The notes under the pieces: generated by a model | The model's database searches: none | What the model was told of the DNA's origin: nothing | Seen by the model: the letters and a program-made list of their open reading frames with translations, nothing else | NCBI GenBank assembly: GCA_947464705.1 | Contig: CANHYD010000193.1 | Coordinates: 1 to 5,215, forward strand | Reading direction: 5' to 3' | Source: Verrucomicrobiota bacterium | Lineage (GTDB): Bacteria; Verrucomicrobiota; Verrucomicrobiia; Limisphaerales; UBA9464 | Length of the DNA stretch: 5,215 bases | Shown here: positions 1 to 4,529 of the stretch, piece after piece | How the letters are laid out: each line of letters begins with the position of its first letter | Numbering within the stretch: the stretch's first letter is position 1 | Program-made: the position numbers and the translations under genes

Positions 1-563
1 TGAGCCTGCTTCCCGGTTGGTTGCTGCTGGGTGAGCAACCCGTCGGTTGGCAATGGGCCGGCATGGCGTTGGTCCTGGCGGGCAGCCTCCTGTTGGGTGG
101 AACGGGAGGTTCGTCGGGCCGTCCAGGGTCGTTGTTCTTGGATCGAGGGGTTCAACTTCGCTTCTTGGCTTTGGTGTTTTCGGCCGCCGAGGCCGTGACC
201 TTGAAACGGGCGCTGGCGGTTTCTGATCCCGCACGAGCCTTTGCCGGATGGGTGCTGCTGGGTTTCCTGGTGGCGGTCCCGTTTGCCTGGAAGGCCCGCG
301 GAGCCTGTCCCCAAACCGCAGCCGCAGCCCTGCGCCATCTGCCGTCCGGACTGACGCTGGCGCTGACGACGGGGATCATGCAGGGCTGCACCTTTGTGAT
401 CCTGAATTTCTTGCCCACGGGGATCGCGTTGTCGTTCTTTCAATTGTCCGCGGTGCTGAGCGTGTGCTTGGGGCGGGCCTTTTTTGGGGAGCCCCAGTTT
501 GCCCGCCGACTGGCCGGCGCCACCATCATGGCGCTGGGGGCTGCACTCCTGGCGGCGGCCTAA
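1..563 (+). CDS. EamA/DMT-superfamily transporter, C-terminal part (5' truncated by window)
   Basis: The reading frame is open from the window edge (first full codon at base 3) to TAA at 561-563, giving 186 visible residues; the true start lies outside. The product is a very hydrophobic inner-membrane protein. An early LLLGEQPVGWQWAG segment, followed by a helix ending LAGSLLLGG, matches the end of the first EamA repeat, where a conserved Glu precedes a Gly-rich helix. A short polar loop and about five further hydrophobic helices follow, and FFGEPQFARRLAG plus a last Ala/Leu-rich helix repeats the same Glu/Gly signature at the end of the second EamA repeat. Family members usually have ten helices in about 300 residues and export or import small metabolites by a proton- or exchange-coupled route. 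The substrate cannot be told from sequence. It runs in the same direction as the cyclophilin 78 bases downstream, but nothing shows they share a transcript. Confidence 0.86.
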   Translation, partial: SLLPGWLLLGEQPVGWQWAGMALVLAGSLLLGGTGGSSGRPGSLFLDRGVQLRFLALVFSAAEAVTLKRALAVSDPARAFAGWVLLGFLVAVPFAWKARGACPQTAAAALRHLPSGLTLALTTGIMQGCTFVILNFLPTGIALSFFQLSAVLSVCLGRAFFGEPQFARRLAGATIMALGAALLAAA

Positions 564-641
564 TGAATTCCAGACCGAGGCGCGGGGTAGGGTGTTTCTC
601 GGCGTGACAGACAGCCCAACGTGTTGTTGATTGGGCCCACA

Positions 642-1256
642 ATGAAACGAATCCTTTTCGCGCTGGCCGCCGCGCTTCTCTGCGGCCTTGCCGTGTCTGC
701 CGAAGACAAGGCTCCCACCAAAACCGACAAAAAAGAAACCCCAGTGAGCAACACCACCAACGAGGTCGCCGTCATCAAGACCGTCGCCGGCGACATGGTC
801 ATCGAGTTCTGGCCCGATGTGGCCCCGAAGACCGTCGAGAACTTCAAAACCCTGGCCAAGAAGGGCTTTTACGATGGCACCGCGTTCCACCGGATCATCA
901 AGGGTTTCATGGTCCAGGGCGGCGATCCGCTCACCAAGGACGAGACCAAGCAGAACCGCTGGGGCACCGGCGACCCGGGCTACAAGATCAAGGCCGAGTT
1001 CAACGAGCGCTCCCACAAGCGCGGCGTGATCTCCATGGCCCGCTCCCAGGATCCGGATTCCGCCGGCAGCCAGTTCTTCATCTGCCACGGAGATCCCAGC
1101 TTCTTGGACCGCCAGTACACGGCCTTCGGCAAGCTCATCCAGGGCGATGACGTTTTGGAGAAATTGGCCACCACCAAGACTGGCTTCCAGGACCGTCCGG
1201 AAAAGCGTCAGGGCGTGGAGAGCATCCAGATCGTGGATCGCGCCACCTTGAAGTAA
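642..1256 (+). CDS. Exported cyclophilin-type peptidyl-prolyl cis-trans isomerase
   Basis: This 204-residue protein probably catalyses cis-trans isomerisation of X-Pro bonds and helps secreted proteins fold. Residues 1-20 form a classical Sec signal peptide: K2 and R3, a hydrophobic core, and a likely cut after VSA at residue 20. A Lys/Thr-rich hydrophilic linker follows (about 21-41), then a compact bacterial cyclophilin domain (about 42-202). Visible family motifs are FHRIIKGFMVQGGD with the catalytic Arg (R84), F89 and Q92, the SQFFI strand (143-147), and LDRQYTAFG (155-163). The position equivalent to human cyclophilin A Trp121 is Phe, which is common in bacterial enzymes and usually goes with weak cyclosporin binding. 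A GTG at 621 would add seven residues before the signal peptide; I prefer ATG 642 because it places the basic residues at the N-terminus. No clear Shine-Dalgarno site is visible. Location is probably periplasmic. A strong terminator follows 22 bases after the stop. Confidence 0.95.
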   Translation: MKRILFALAAALLCGLAVSAEDKAPTKTDKKETPVSNTTNEVAVIKTVAGDMVIEFWPDVAPKTVENFKTLAKKGFYDGTAFHRIIKGFMVQGGDPLTKDETKQNRWGTGDPGYKIKAEFNERSHKRGVISMARSQDPDSAGSQFFICHGDPSFLDRQYTAFGKLIQGDDVLEKLATTKTGFQDRPEKRQGVESIQIVDRATLK

Positions 1257-1278
1257 TCGCAGCCTTTGGCGATCGTTG

Positions 1279-1321
1279 ACGGCGGTGGGGTTAAAGTCCC
1301 TGCCGCCGTTTTTCTTTTTTT
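1279..1321 (+). terminator. Rho-independent terminator after the cyclophilin gene
   Basis: A perfect 7-bp GC-rich stem (ACGGCGG at 1279-1285 pairing with CCGCCGT at 1303-1309) is extended inwards by two wobble pairs and three G-C pairs, closing a 7-base loop (1291-1297). A long T-tract with a single C runs from 1309 to 1321. The strong stem and U-tract fit a canonical intrinsic terminator of the plus strand. The next reading frame begins with GTG at the very next base, which leaves no room for a conventional leader unless there is readthrough or leaderless initiation. Confidence 0.9.
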
Positions 1322-1543
1322 GTGGAAGCTGAAACCGTCACCGCCATCACCACCATCCTTCAAGGGTTCGGGTGTCCGCCCGACAAATGCCCTGAGATGG
1401 CCCTGCAACTCCATCGACGCGCTGGCCAGCTCTCCGAGGCCAAAGGCCGCTCCTACGAGGAGGCTCTCGGTCATTTACTGCGGGCCATGGCGGGAGGGTG
1501 GGCGGCACAGTCTCAGGTTCAAACAAACCATCCTCAGGCATGA
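1322..1543 (+). CDS. Small uncharacterised protein, translationally coupled to Nudix hydrolase
   Basis: This is a 73-residue frame from GTG 1322 to TGA 1541-1543. I do not recognise a named family. Residues 1-15 look helical. A CPPDKCPEM segment gives a C18/C23 pair, and the rest is an amphipathic, Arg/Glu/Ala-rich helical stretch (QLHRRAGQLSEAKGRSYEEA, then LGHLLRAM). The balanced charge pattern and continuous amphipathicity look like a real soluble protein rather than a chance frame. The best support is positional: the stop overlaps the Nudix start codon as ATGA (1540-1543), a classic coupling arrangement. The start is uncertain. GTG 1322 directly abuts the preceding terminator T-tract, an in-frame stop lies upstream at 1292, and the only other ordinary start is ATG 1397, which would lose the cysteine pair. 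No Shine-Dalgarno site is seen for either. It could be a Nudix partner or regulator, but nothing in the sequence proves that. Confidence 0.62.
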   Translation: MEAETVTAITTILQGFGCPPDKCPEMALQLHRRAGQLSEAKGRSYEEALGHLLRAMAGGWAAQSQVQTNHPQA

Positions 1544-2130
1544 GTCCGTTGGATTGCAGCGGTGAGATCCGCTCGTGGCCGGATCTGGGGACCCAATCCG
1601 TGGGCAATTTCCGGATCTTCCAACTCCGTTCCGTCCGTCGCCGCAGTCCGCGCAATGGCGTGGAGCGGGACTTCTATGTGATGGATTGCTCGGATTGGGT
1701 GAATGTCATCGCCATCACCGCAGCGAATGAATTGATTCTGGTGGAGCAGTTCCGGCACGGCGTGGCGGCAGTGGAATTGGAGGTCCCGGGCGGCATCATG
1801 GACCCGGGCGAGACCGATCCCGTGGCGGCCGGACTTCGGGAATTGCGGGAAGAAACCGGCTACGTCGGCGATGGAGCCATCGAGATTGGTTGCGTGCTGC
1901 CCAATTCGGCCATCCAGAGCAACCGGTGTCGAACGGTCTTGGTCCGGAATTGTCGGCGGGTTGGTGACTTGGAGTTGGACGATTCTGAGGACATCGCGGT
2001 GCGCCTCTTTCCGGCTTCTGAAATTTCCACCCTGGTGACTGGAGGACATATCCGCCACTCCTTGGCCGTTGCGGCGTTGTACCACTACGAGCTCTGGTCC
2101 CGGTCCGCGCCGAGCCCGACTACGAACTAA
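1540..2130 (+). CDS. Nudix hydrolase, ADP-ribose pyrophosphatase-like
   Basis: This 196-residue protein belongs to the Nudix family, which hydrolyses nucleoside diphosphates linked to another group (X). The region before the box, with DWVNVIAIT, then LILVEQFRHG and ELEVPGG, is the pattern of the ADP-ribose/nucleotide-sugar pyrophosphatase subgroup (NudF-like). The Nudix box runs from G85 to G107 and includes E91, R100, E101, E104 and E105, the metal-binding and catalytic signature. The spacing is unusual: eight rather than seven residues separate E91 from the REL motif. After the box, LPNSAIQSNR, a DDSEDIAVRLFP segment and a helix near GGHIRHSLAVAAL match the subgroup's C-terminal half. I chose ATG 1540 because it overlaps the upstream small gene's TGA as ATGA; an in-frame GTG at 1498 would add 14 low-complexity residues. 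Substrate is inferred only: ADP-ribose or a nucleotide sugar. It probably acts as a cytoplasmic, Mg-dependent housecleaning enzyme. Confidence 0.9.
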   Translation: MSPLDCSGEIRSWPDLGTQSVGNFRIFQLRSVRRRSPRNGVERDFYVMDCSDWVNVIAITAANELILVEQFRHGVAAVELEVPGGIMDPGETDPVAAGLRELREETGYVGDGAIEIGCVLPNSAIQSNRCRTVLVRNCRRVGDLELDDSEDIAVRLFPASEISTLVTGGHIRHSLAVAALYHYELWSRSAPSPTTN

Positions 2131-2239
2131 CCGGGGGTGCCGCCCAATACCTTCTTTTGGGGCCGTCGCGGGTTGTCACCTGGATTTTTCGCGCTCCCCC
2201 TTCCGTTTGGAAGCATCCGAGGGCATCTTCCGCCACATC

Positions 2240-2440
2240 ATGAAACTGACGTGGAGAGATTCCGAAGACATCGCCTGGGCTTTGATGGATGCATTTCCGG
2301 ATCAGGACCCCTTGAAGCTGAGCTTCCCGAAATTGCACAAGATGGTCTGCGAGTTGCCCGAATTCGGCGACAAGCCCGAGGCTTCCAACGAGAAGATTCT
2401 CGAGAACATCCAGATGGCCTGGTACTCGGAGCAGAAGTGA
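2240..2440 (+). CDS. iscX: IscX (YfhJ-like) Fe-S cluster assembly accessory protein
   Basis: This 66-residue protein has the same length as E. coli IscX as I recall it, and lines up end to end without gaps. Shared features include W5, the D7-S8 pair, AL and DA in the first helix (14-18), PDxDP (20-24), F29, H33, C37, L39, F42, and the near-invariant block ASNEKILE (48-55) followed by W61. IscX is a small acidic winged-helix-like protein that binds the cysteine desulfurase IscS and iron, and tunes the rate of cluster assembly on IscU in competition with frataxin (CyaY). In E. coli it closes the isc operon after fdx. Here no iscS, iscU, hscA, hscB or fdx is nearby, so it stands alone 109 bases after the Nudix gene. 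ATG 2240 is chosen because the alignment begins there; the in-frame sequence upstream is unlike a protein of this family. The second acidic patch is less acidic than in E. coli. No good Shine-Dalgarno site is visible. Confidence 0.95.
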   Translation: MKLTWRDSEDIAWALMDAFPDQDPLKLSFPKLHKMVCELPEFGDKPEASNEKILENIQMAWYSEQK

Positions 2441-2462
2441 GCGTTCGGCCGATGGTGCCTAG

Positions 2463-2526
2463 GTAGGGACCGATCTTCGAGCGGTCCGTGTCTGCAGACG
2501 TGGCGCTTCCGGAGAAATCGCCCTAC
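2463..2526. repeat. Two-hairpin intergenic element after iscX
   Basis: An outer inverted repeat GTAGGG (2463-2468) / CCCTAC (2521-2526) encloses a 6-bp hairpin GGACCG (2467-2472) / CGGTCC (2482-2487) with a 9-base loop, and a 10-base perfect palindrome GTCTGCAGAC (2490-2499). The outer and first inner stem share two bases, so they would compete. There is no T-tract, so this is not a typical intrinsic terminator. From memory, similar tandem-hairpin intergenic elements recur in verrucomicrobial genomes, but I cannot confirm that here. It may also influence the 3' end of the iscX transcript. Confidence 0.4.
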
Positions 2527-2644
2527 TTCGGAGGTGCGTGGGTGAGGCAGTGTTTGCCGCAGGAATCCAGAATGTAGCTGGATGAGCCCTTGAGTCTGAT
2601 CGTGCACCGTAGCGCGAAGAGCTCGGTGAGATGCCCCGCGAGAG

Positions 2645-2715
2645 ATTGTCTCAAAGAAGCTATCGCAGTGCGGAAAAAACCTACCGCAGTAAGACAAGGA
2701 CCGCACTGAGACAAT
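2645..2715. repeat. Cluster of a ~15-nt repeat: two direct copies and one interrupted inverted copy
   Basis: Two tandem direct copies lie at 2683-2697 (ACCGCAGTAAGACAA) and 2700-2714 (ACCGCACTGAGACAA), a 17-base period with 13 of 15 positions identical. An inverted copy is split into ATTGTCT (2645-2651) and CAGTGCGG (2666-2673) by 14 extra bases (2652-2665). The inverted and the second direct copy can pair over 15 bp (2645-2651 with 2709-2715, and 2666-2673 with 2701-2708) with a one-sided bulge and a 27-base loop. It is not coding on either strand as far as I can see. It may be a protein-binding site cluster, a remnant of a small mobile element, or a structured RNA. Confidence 0.55.
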
Positions 2716-2718
2716 TAA

Positions 2719-2739
2719 CCCTGAGCGGTTGGCTCAGGG
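2719..2739 (-). terminator. Probable terminator hairpin of the tRNA-His transcript
   Basis: A perfect 8-bp stem, CCCTGAGC (2719-2726) against GCTCAGGG (2732-2739), closes a 5-base loop. On the minus strand it begins 5 bases after the tRNA CCA end and is followed by TTAATTGT, a weak U-rich tail. Position and stem strength support termination of the tRNA transcript. The short U-tract keeps this moderate. Confidence 0.6.
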
Positions 2740-2744
2740 CAAGG

Positions 2745-2820
2745 TGGGGTGGCCGACGGGACTCGAACCCGCAACGACCAGAATCACAATCTGGGGATCT
2801 ACCATTGATCTACGACCACC
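2745..2820 (-). tRNA. tRNA-His (anticodon GTG)
   Basis: The minus strand folds into a full cloverleaf. The acceptor stem GTGGTCG pairs with CGGCCAC with one G-U pair. The D-stem GATC/GATC closes a 7-base loop. The anticodon stem CCAGA/TCTGG closes loop TTGTGAT, giving anticodon GTG (plus-strand bases 2785-2787). The variable loop has 5 bases, and the T-stem carries a TTCGAGT loop. An additional 5' G at 2820 faces C73, the G(-1):C73 pair that marks tRNA-His for histidyl-tRNA synthetase. The 3' CCA is encoded (2745-2747). It decodes CAC and CAU. Spurious long frames read through this gene and give peptide strings such as GLEPATT and RDSNPQRP, well-known artefacts of tRNA T-arms. Confidence 0.97.
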
Positions 2821-2833
2821 GACCGGCCTTTAC

Positions 2834-2861
2834 GTTATGCAGGGGATCCCCCCATCGTCAA
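2834..2861 (-). promoter_or_regulatory. Probable sigma-70-type promoter of tRNA-His
   Basis: Read on the minus strand, a -35 box TTGACG (2861-2856, five of six consensus bases) and a -10 box CATAAC (2839-2834, four of six) are separated by 16 bases. Transcription would begin near 2827, leaving a leader of about seven bases before the tRNA 5' end, which fits a tRNA gene. The spacer contains a 10-base palindrome GGGGATCCCC (2842-2851). The boxes are clear by eye, but the start site is inferred. Confidence 0.6.
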
Positions 2862-2935
2862 GCCGCACGCATCGGTCCTTCGCAATTAAAAATGGTCTGC
2901 CTCGAAAACTGATTTGGGTTGGAGCTGCCGGGACG

Positions 2936-2955
2936 GGATGGCGGGCCCGCTATCC
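2936..2955. other. GC-rich palindrome downstream of the LarA-family gene
   Basis: These 20 bases are self-complementary throughout, with one G-T pair (GGATGGCGGG against CCCGCTATCC), about 60 bases past the stop of the minus-strand racemase gene. No T-tract follows on either strand, so it is not a normal intrinsic terminator. It could stabilise the 3' end of the mRNA or pause polymerase. The rest of 2862-3016 shows nothing recognisable. Confidence 0.35.
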
Positions 2956-3016
2956 GAAGCGGAGCCCCCCAGTCCGCAGAGGGACCGAGCGAGTTGGATT
3001 CTGCCTGATGCCGTGG

Positions 3017-4309
3017 TTACCGATGCGGTGGGTCTCCGCAGGACTCCAGATAAGGAATGGTGAGTGGACCCAGAGGGAGGACTGCGACGCGCGCTCCGGG
3101 ACCGTAGCTCAGGAGAGCGGTTCGAACGGCCTCACCGATGTCTGGACAGGGTTCCAAGTGGGCTCTTCGCAGCAAGTCATCCGGCAGGCTCGAATGCACC
3201 AACACCCGCGCCTTGCTTTGGACGACTCCCTGAAGTTGCGCCTGCCACTGCTCGGGTCGGGAAAATCCTGGTGTTGCCAAACGGGCCAGTACGCCCTCAA
3301 TCGAAGACTCCTCGCGCAGCAACAAATCGTAAGGGCTTCCGCTGGGGATTCCGTCGGAACACTCCGCTGCAAGGATGATGGTCCCGCCCGGGCGGACAAT
3401 ACGCGCCGCCGCAGACATGCCTTTGACTCCTTGGTACAAATTCTGGTCCAGAGGGAATCCCGAATTGGTGGTGACCACCACCTCGAAGGGGGACTCCACC
3501 CGTTGCATGGCCGACTGGCGCACAGTCTCACGTCCGGCACGGTGCGCCGTGGCGAGCTCTCCGGCAAAGACACCGGTGATTTCCCTCCGATCGTTCAGCG
3601 TGACGTTGAGCAGGAAACTGGGGCCGACGCGTAGGGCTATCTCCAGCATCTCTTCCCACACGGGATTGCCTTCACAGTGACCGAAACTGGCCTTGGGGTT
3701 TCCCAGATGATGAGCCCCATGGTTGCTCATGACGGTGTCCACATGAGCCACACCGGGCATGATGCCTTTCGGGCCACCGCTGAACCCGGCGAAGAAATGC
3801 GGCTCAATGAACCCCGTGACGATGCGGACATCGGCCTCCACGCAGTGGCGGTTGATCCAAGCCGGGACGCCGGTGCTCGTTGTCCCGAGGGCCACACAGG
3901 CGTCGTGGTTGAAAGGTTCATGGTTGAGCACCTTCCAGTTGGCCACCACTTCGGGCGTGAGCAGTTGCTCCAATTCTTCCCGGGTGCAGGGTCGGTGGGT
4001 GCCCAGTTGGCAGAGGAGGGTGACCTGATCCCGTTGCACTCCGGCTCCTTCCAGATAGGCCAAGAGCCACGGAATTAGCCGATGGTTGGGGGTGGCTCGA
4101 GTGATGTCGGTGAACAAGATGCAAATGCGGCAACCGGGTTTGAGCCACTCCCGCAAGCGAGCGACTCCCAGCGGTGTCTCTAGCGCCGCCAGCACGGCTG
4201 CGTGTTCGTCTTGAAGGGACGGTGCCGGGCGCGGTTCAATCACCACCGTGGCATCGTCGGGGAAGGTCACCGGAAGCCAGCCGCGTCCGTAGGCGAGGGG
4301 AACCGTCAT
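3017..4309 (-). CDS. larA: LarA-family nickel-pincer racemase (lactate racemase-like, DUF2088)
   Basis: This 430-residue protein is close to the length of Lactobacillus plantarum LarA as I recall it. LarA interconverts D- and L-lactate by hydride transfer with a nickel-pincer nucleotide (NPN) cofactor bound to a lysine. Its residues appear here at near-constant offset: H105 (LarA H108), H171 in IEPHFFAG (H174), K181 in GGPKG (cofactor lysine K184), H197 (nickel ligand H200), Q293 and K296 (Q295 and K298), and D68/R71 in FTDITRATPNHR (D72/R75). The first half carries the DUF2088-type fold; the second half has the SGFPLDQNLYQGVKG segment. Family members act on various 2-hydroxy acids, so lactate is not assured. 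The cofactor makers LarB, LarC and LarE are not in the window and must be elsewhere, or supplied, for activity. It has no signal peptide and is probably cytoplasmic. ATG 4309 gives the expected N-terminus, although no Shine-Dalgarno site is evident. It is divergent from rho and has no operon partner in view. Confidence 0.93.
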   Translation of the reverse strand: MTVPLAYGRGWLPVTFPDDATVVIEPRPAPSLQDEHAAVLAALETPLGVARLREWLKPGCRICILFTDITRATPNHRLIPWLLAYLEGAGVQRDQVTLLCQLGTHRPCTREELEQLLTPEVVANWKVLNHEPFNHDACVALGTTSTGVPAWINRHCVEADVRIVTGFIEPHFFAGFSGGPKGIMPGVAHVDTVMSNHGAHHLGNPKASFGHCEGNPVWEEMLEIALRVGPSFLLNVTLNDRREITGVFAGELATAHRAGRETVRQSAMQRVESPFEVVVTTNSGFPLDQNLYQGVKGMSAAARIVRPGGTIILAAECSDGIPSGSPYDLLLREESSIEGVLARLATPGFSRPEQWQAQLQGVVQSKARVLVHSSLPDDLLRRAHLEPCPDIGEAVRTALLSYGPGARVAVLPLGPLTIPYLESCGDPPHR

Positions 4310-4359
4310 GACCCGGCAGTCAACCCGGCTGCCCCTGGAAGGAAATGTGAAAAATCAGG

Positions 4360-4372
4360 TTTTTTCAAAAAA
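4360..4372. other. T6-C-A6 inverted repeat in the racemase-rho intergenic region
   Basis: Six T's (4360-4365), one C and six A's (4367-4372) form an AT-rich inverted repeat inside otherwise GC-rich DNA, about 50 bases upstream of the racemase start and 157 bases upstream of rho. It lies where promoters or a regulator-binding site of these divergent genes would be expected, and A/T tracts of this kind bend DNA. The racemase promoter itself is not recognisable to me. Confidence 0.3.
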
Positions 4373-4376
4373 GCAG

Positions 4377-4403
4377 TTGCTCCCACCAAGAACCGCCTCT
4401 AAT
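4377..4403 (+). promoter_or_regulatory. Weak candidate promoter for rho
   Basis: A -10-like TCTAAT (4398-4403, five of six consensus bases) is preceded at a 15-base spacing by TTGCTC (4377-4382, three of six). The short spacing and poor -35 make this only a candidate. If used, the rho leader would be about 120 bases, long enough for regulation in the leader. Confidence 0.3.
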
Positions 4404-4430
4404 TCTGTGGAGTCTGAAGCCCGTCTGCGT

Positions 4431-4529
4431 TGAAGGTCTCCTTCCTCGTAGCTTCCCCAAGTCAAAATTCCCGCGGCCCTTACTTCTGCCGCATCTCTGG
4501 GACCGGGCTCTTCCGACACACCACAGCGC
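4431..4529 (+). promoter_or_regulatory. rho: C-rich, G-poor rho leader, possible rut-like autoregulatory region
   Basis: By hand count these 99 bases contain 39 C and 20 G; within 4441-4490 it is 21 C and 7 G. Rho loads on unstructured, C-rich, G-poor RNA (rut sites), and rho is known to be autoregulated by attenuation in its leader in E. coli. The composition bias sits exactly in the presumed leader and stops at the rho start codon, where the coding sequence becomes G-rich. Autoregulation here is an inference from composition and position. Confidence 0.4.

Noticed and set aside
575..602. Hairpin CCGAG/CTCGG after the transporter as a terminator
   Set aside because: The 5-bp stem with an 18-base loop and no T-tract is too weak to support.
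604..632. Promoter for the cyclophilin with -35 GTGACA and a -10 near 627
   Set aside because: The -35 is good but the best -10 at a normal spacing (TTGATT) matches only three of six consensus bases, and it would make the mRNA nearly leaderless.
642..704. Lipoprotein signal in the cyclophilin (Cys14 in the hydrophobic core)
   Set aside because: The residues before Cys14 are ALL, lacking a small residue at -1, and a better signal peptidase I site (VSA) follows at residue 20.
1498..1539. Upstream GTG start for the Nudix gene
   Set aside because: It would add 14 Gly/Ser-rich residues and lose the ATGA overlap that marks 1540 as the coupled start.
1534..2085. 183-codon minus-strand frame
   Set aside because: It is antisense to the Nudix gene, whose motifs are unmistakable on the plus strand; its His/Arg-rich composition is typical of a shadow.
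2069..2239. N-terminal extension of iscX to an upstream start, giving 123 residues
   Set aside because: The extension overlaps the Nudix gene, is Arg/Pro-rich without family similarity, and the 66-residue form matches IscX exactly from its first residues.
2173..2239. Dedicated iscX promoter (TTGTCA at 2173) and ribosome site (GAGGG at 2219)
   Set aside because: No -10 box lies at a suitable distance, and GAGGG is 16 bases from the ATG, too far to act as a normal Shine-Dalgarno site.
2302..2706. Minus-strand frames (including 2523-2714) in the iscX-tRNA interval
   Set aside because: They overlap iscX antisense and the repeat cluster, have odd composition, and show no recognisable domain or ribosome site.
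2631..2912. 93-codon plus-strand frame with an RRDSNPQRP string
   Set aside because: This is a classic translation artefact across the antisense of a tRNA T-arm and anticodon arm.
2729..3634. Long plus-strand reading frame of 301 codons covering the tRNA and the end of the racemase gene
   Set aside because: Its N-terminal part is the translated complement of tRNA-His (WPTGLEPATT-type string), and the rest is antisense to the well-supported LarA-family gene.
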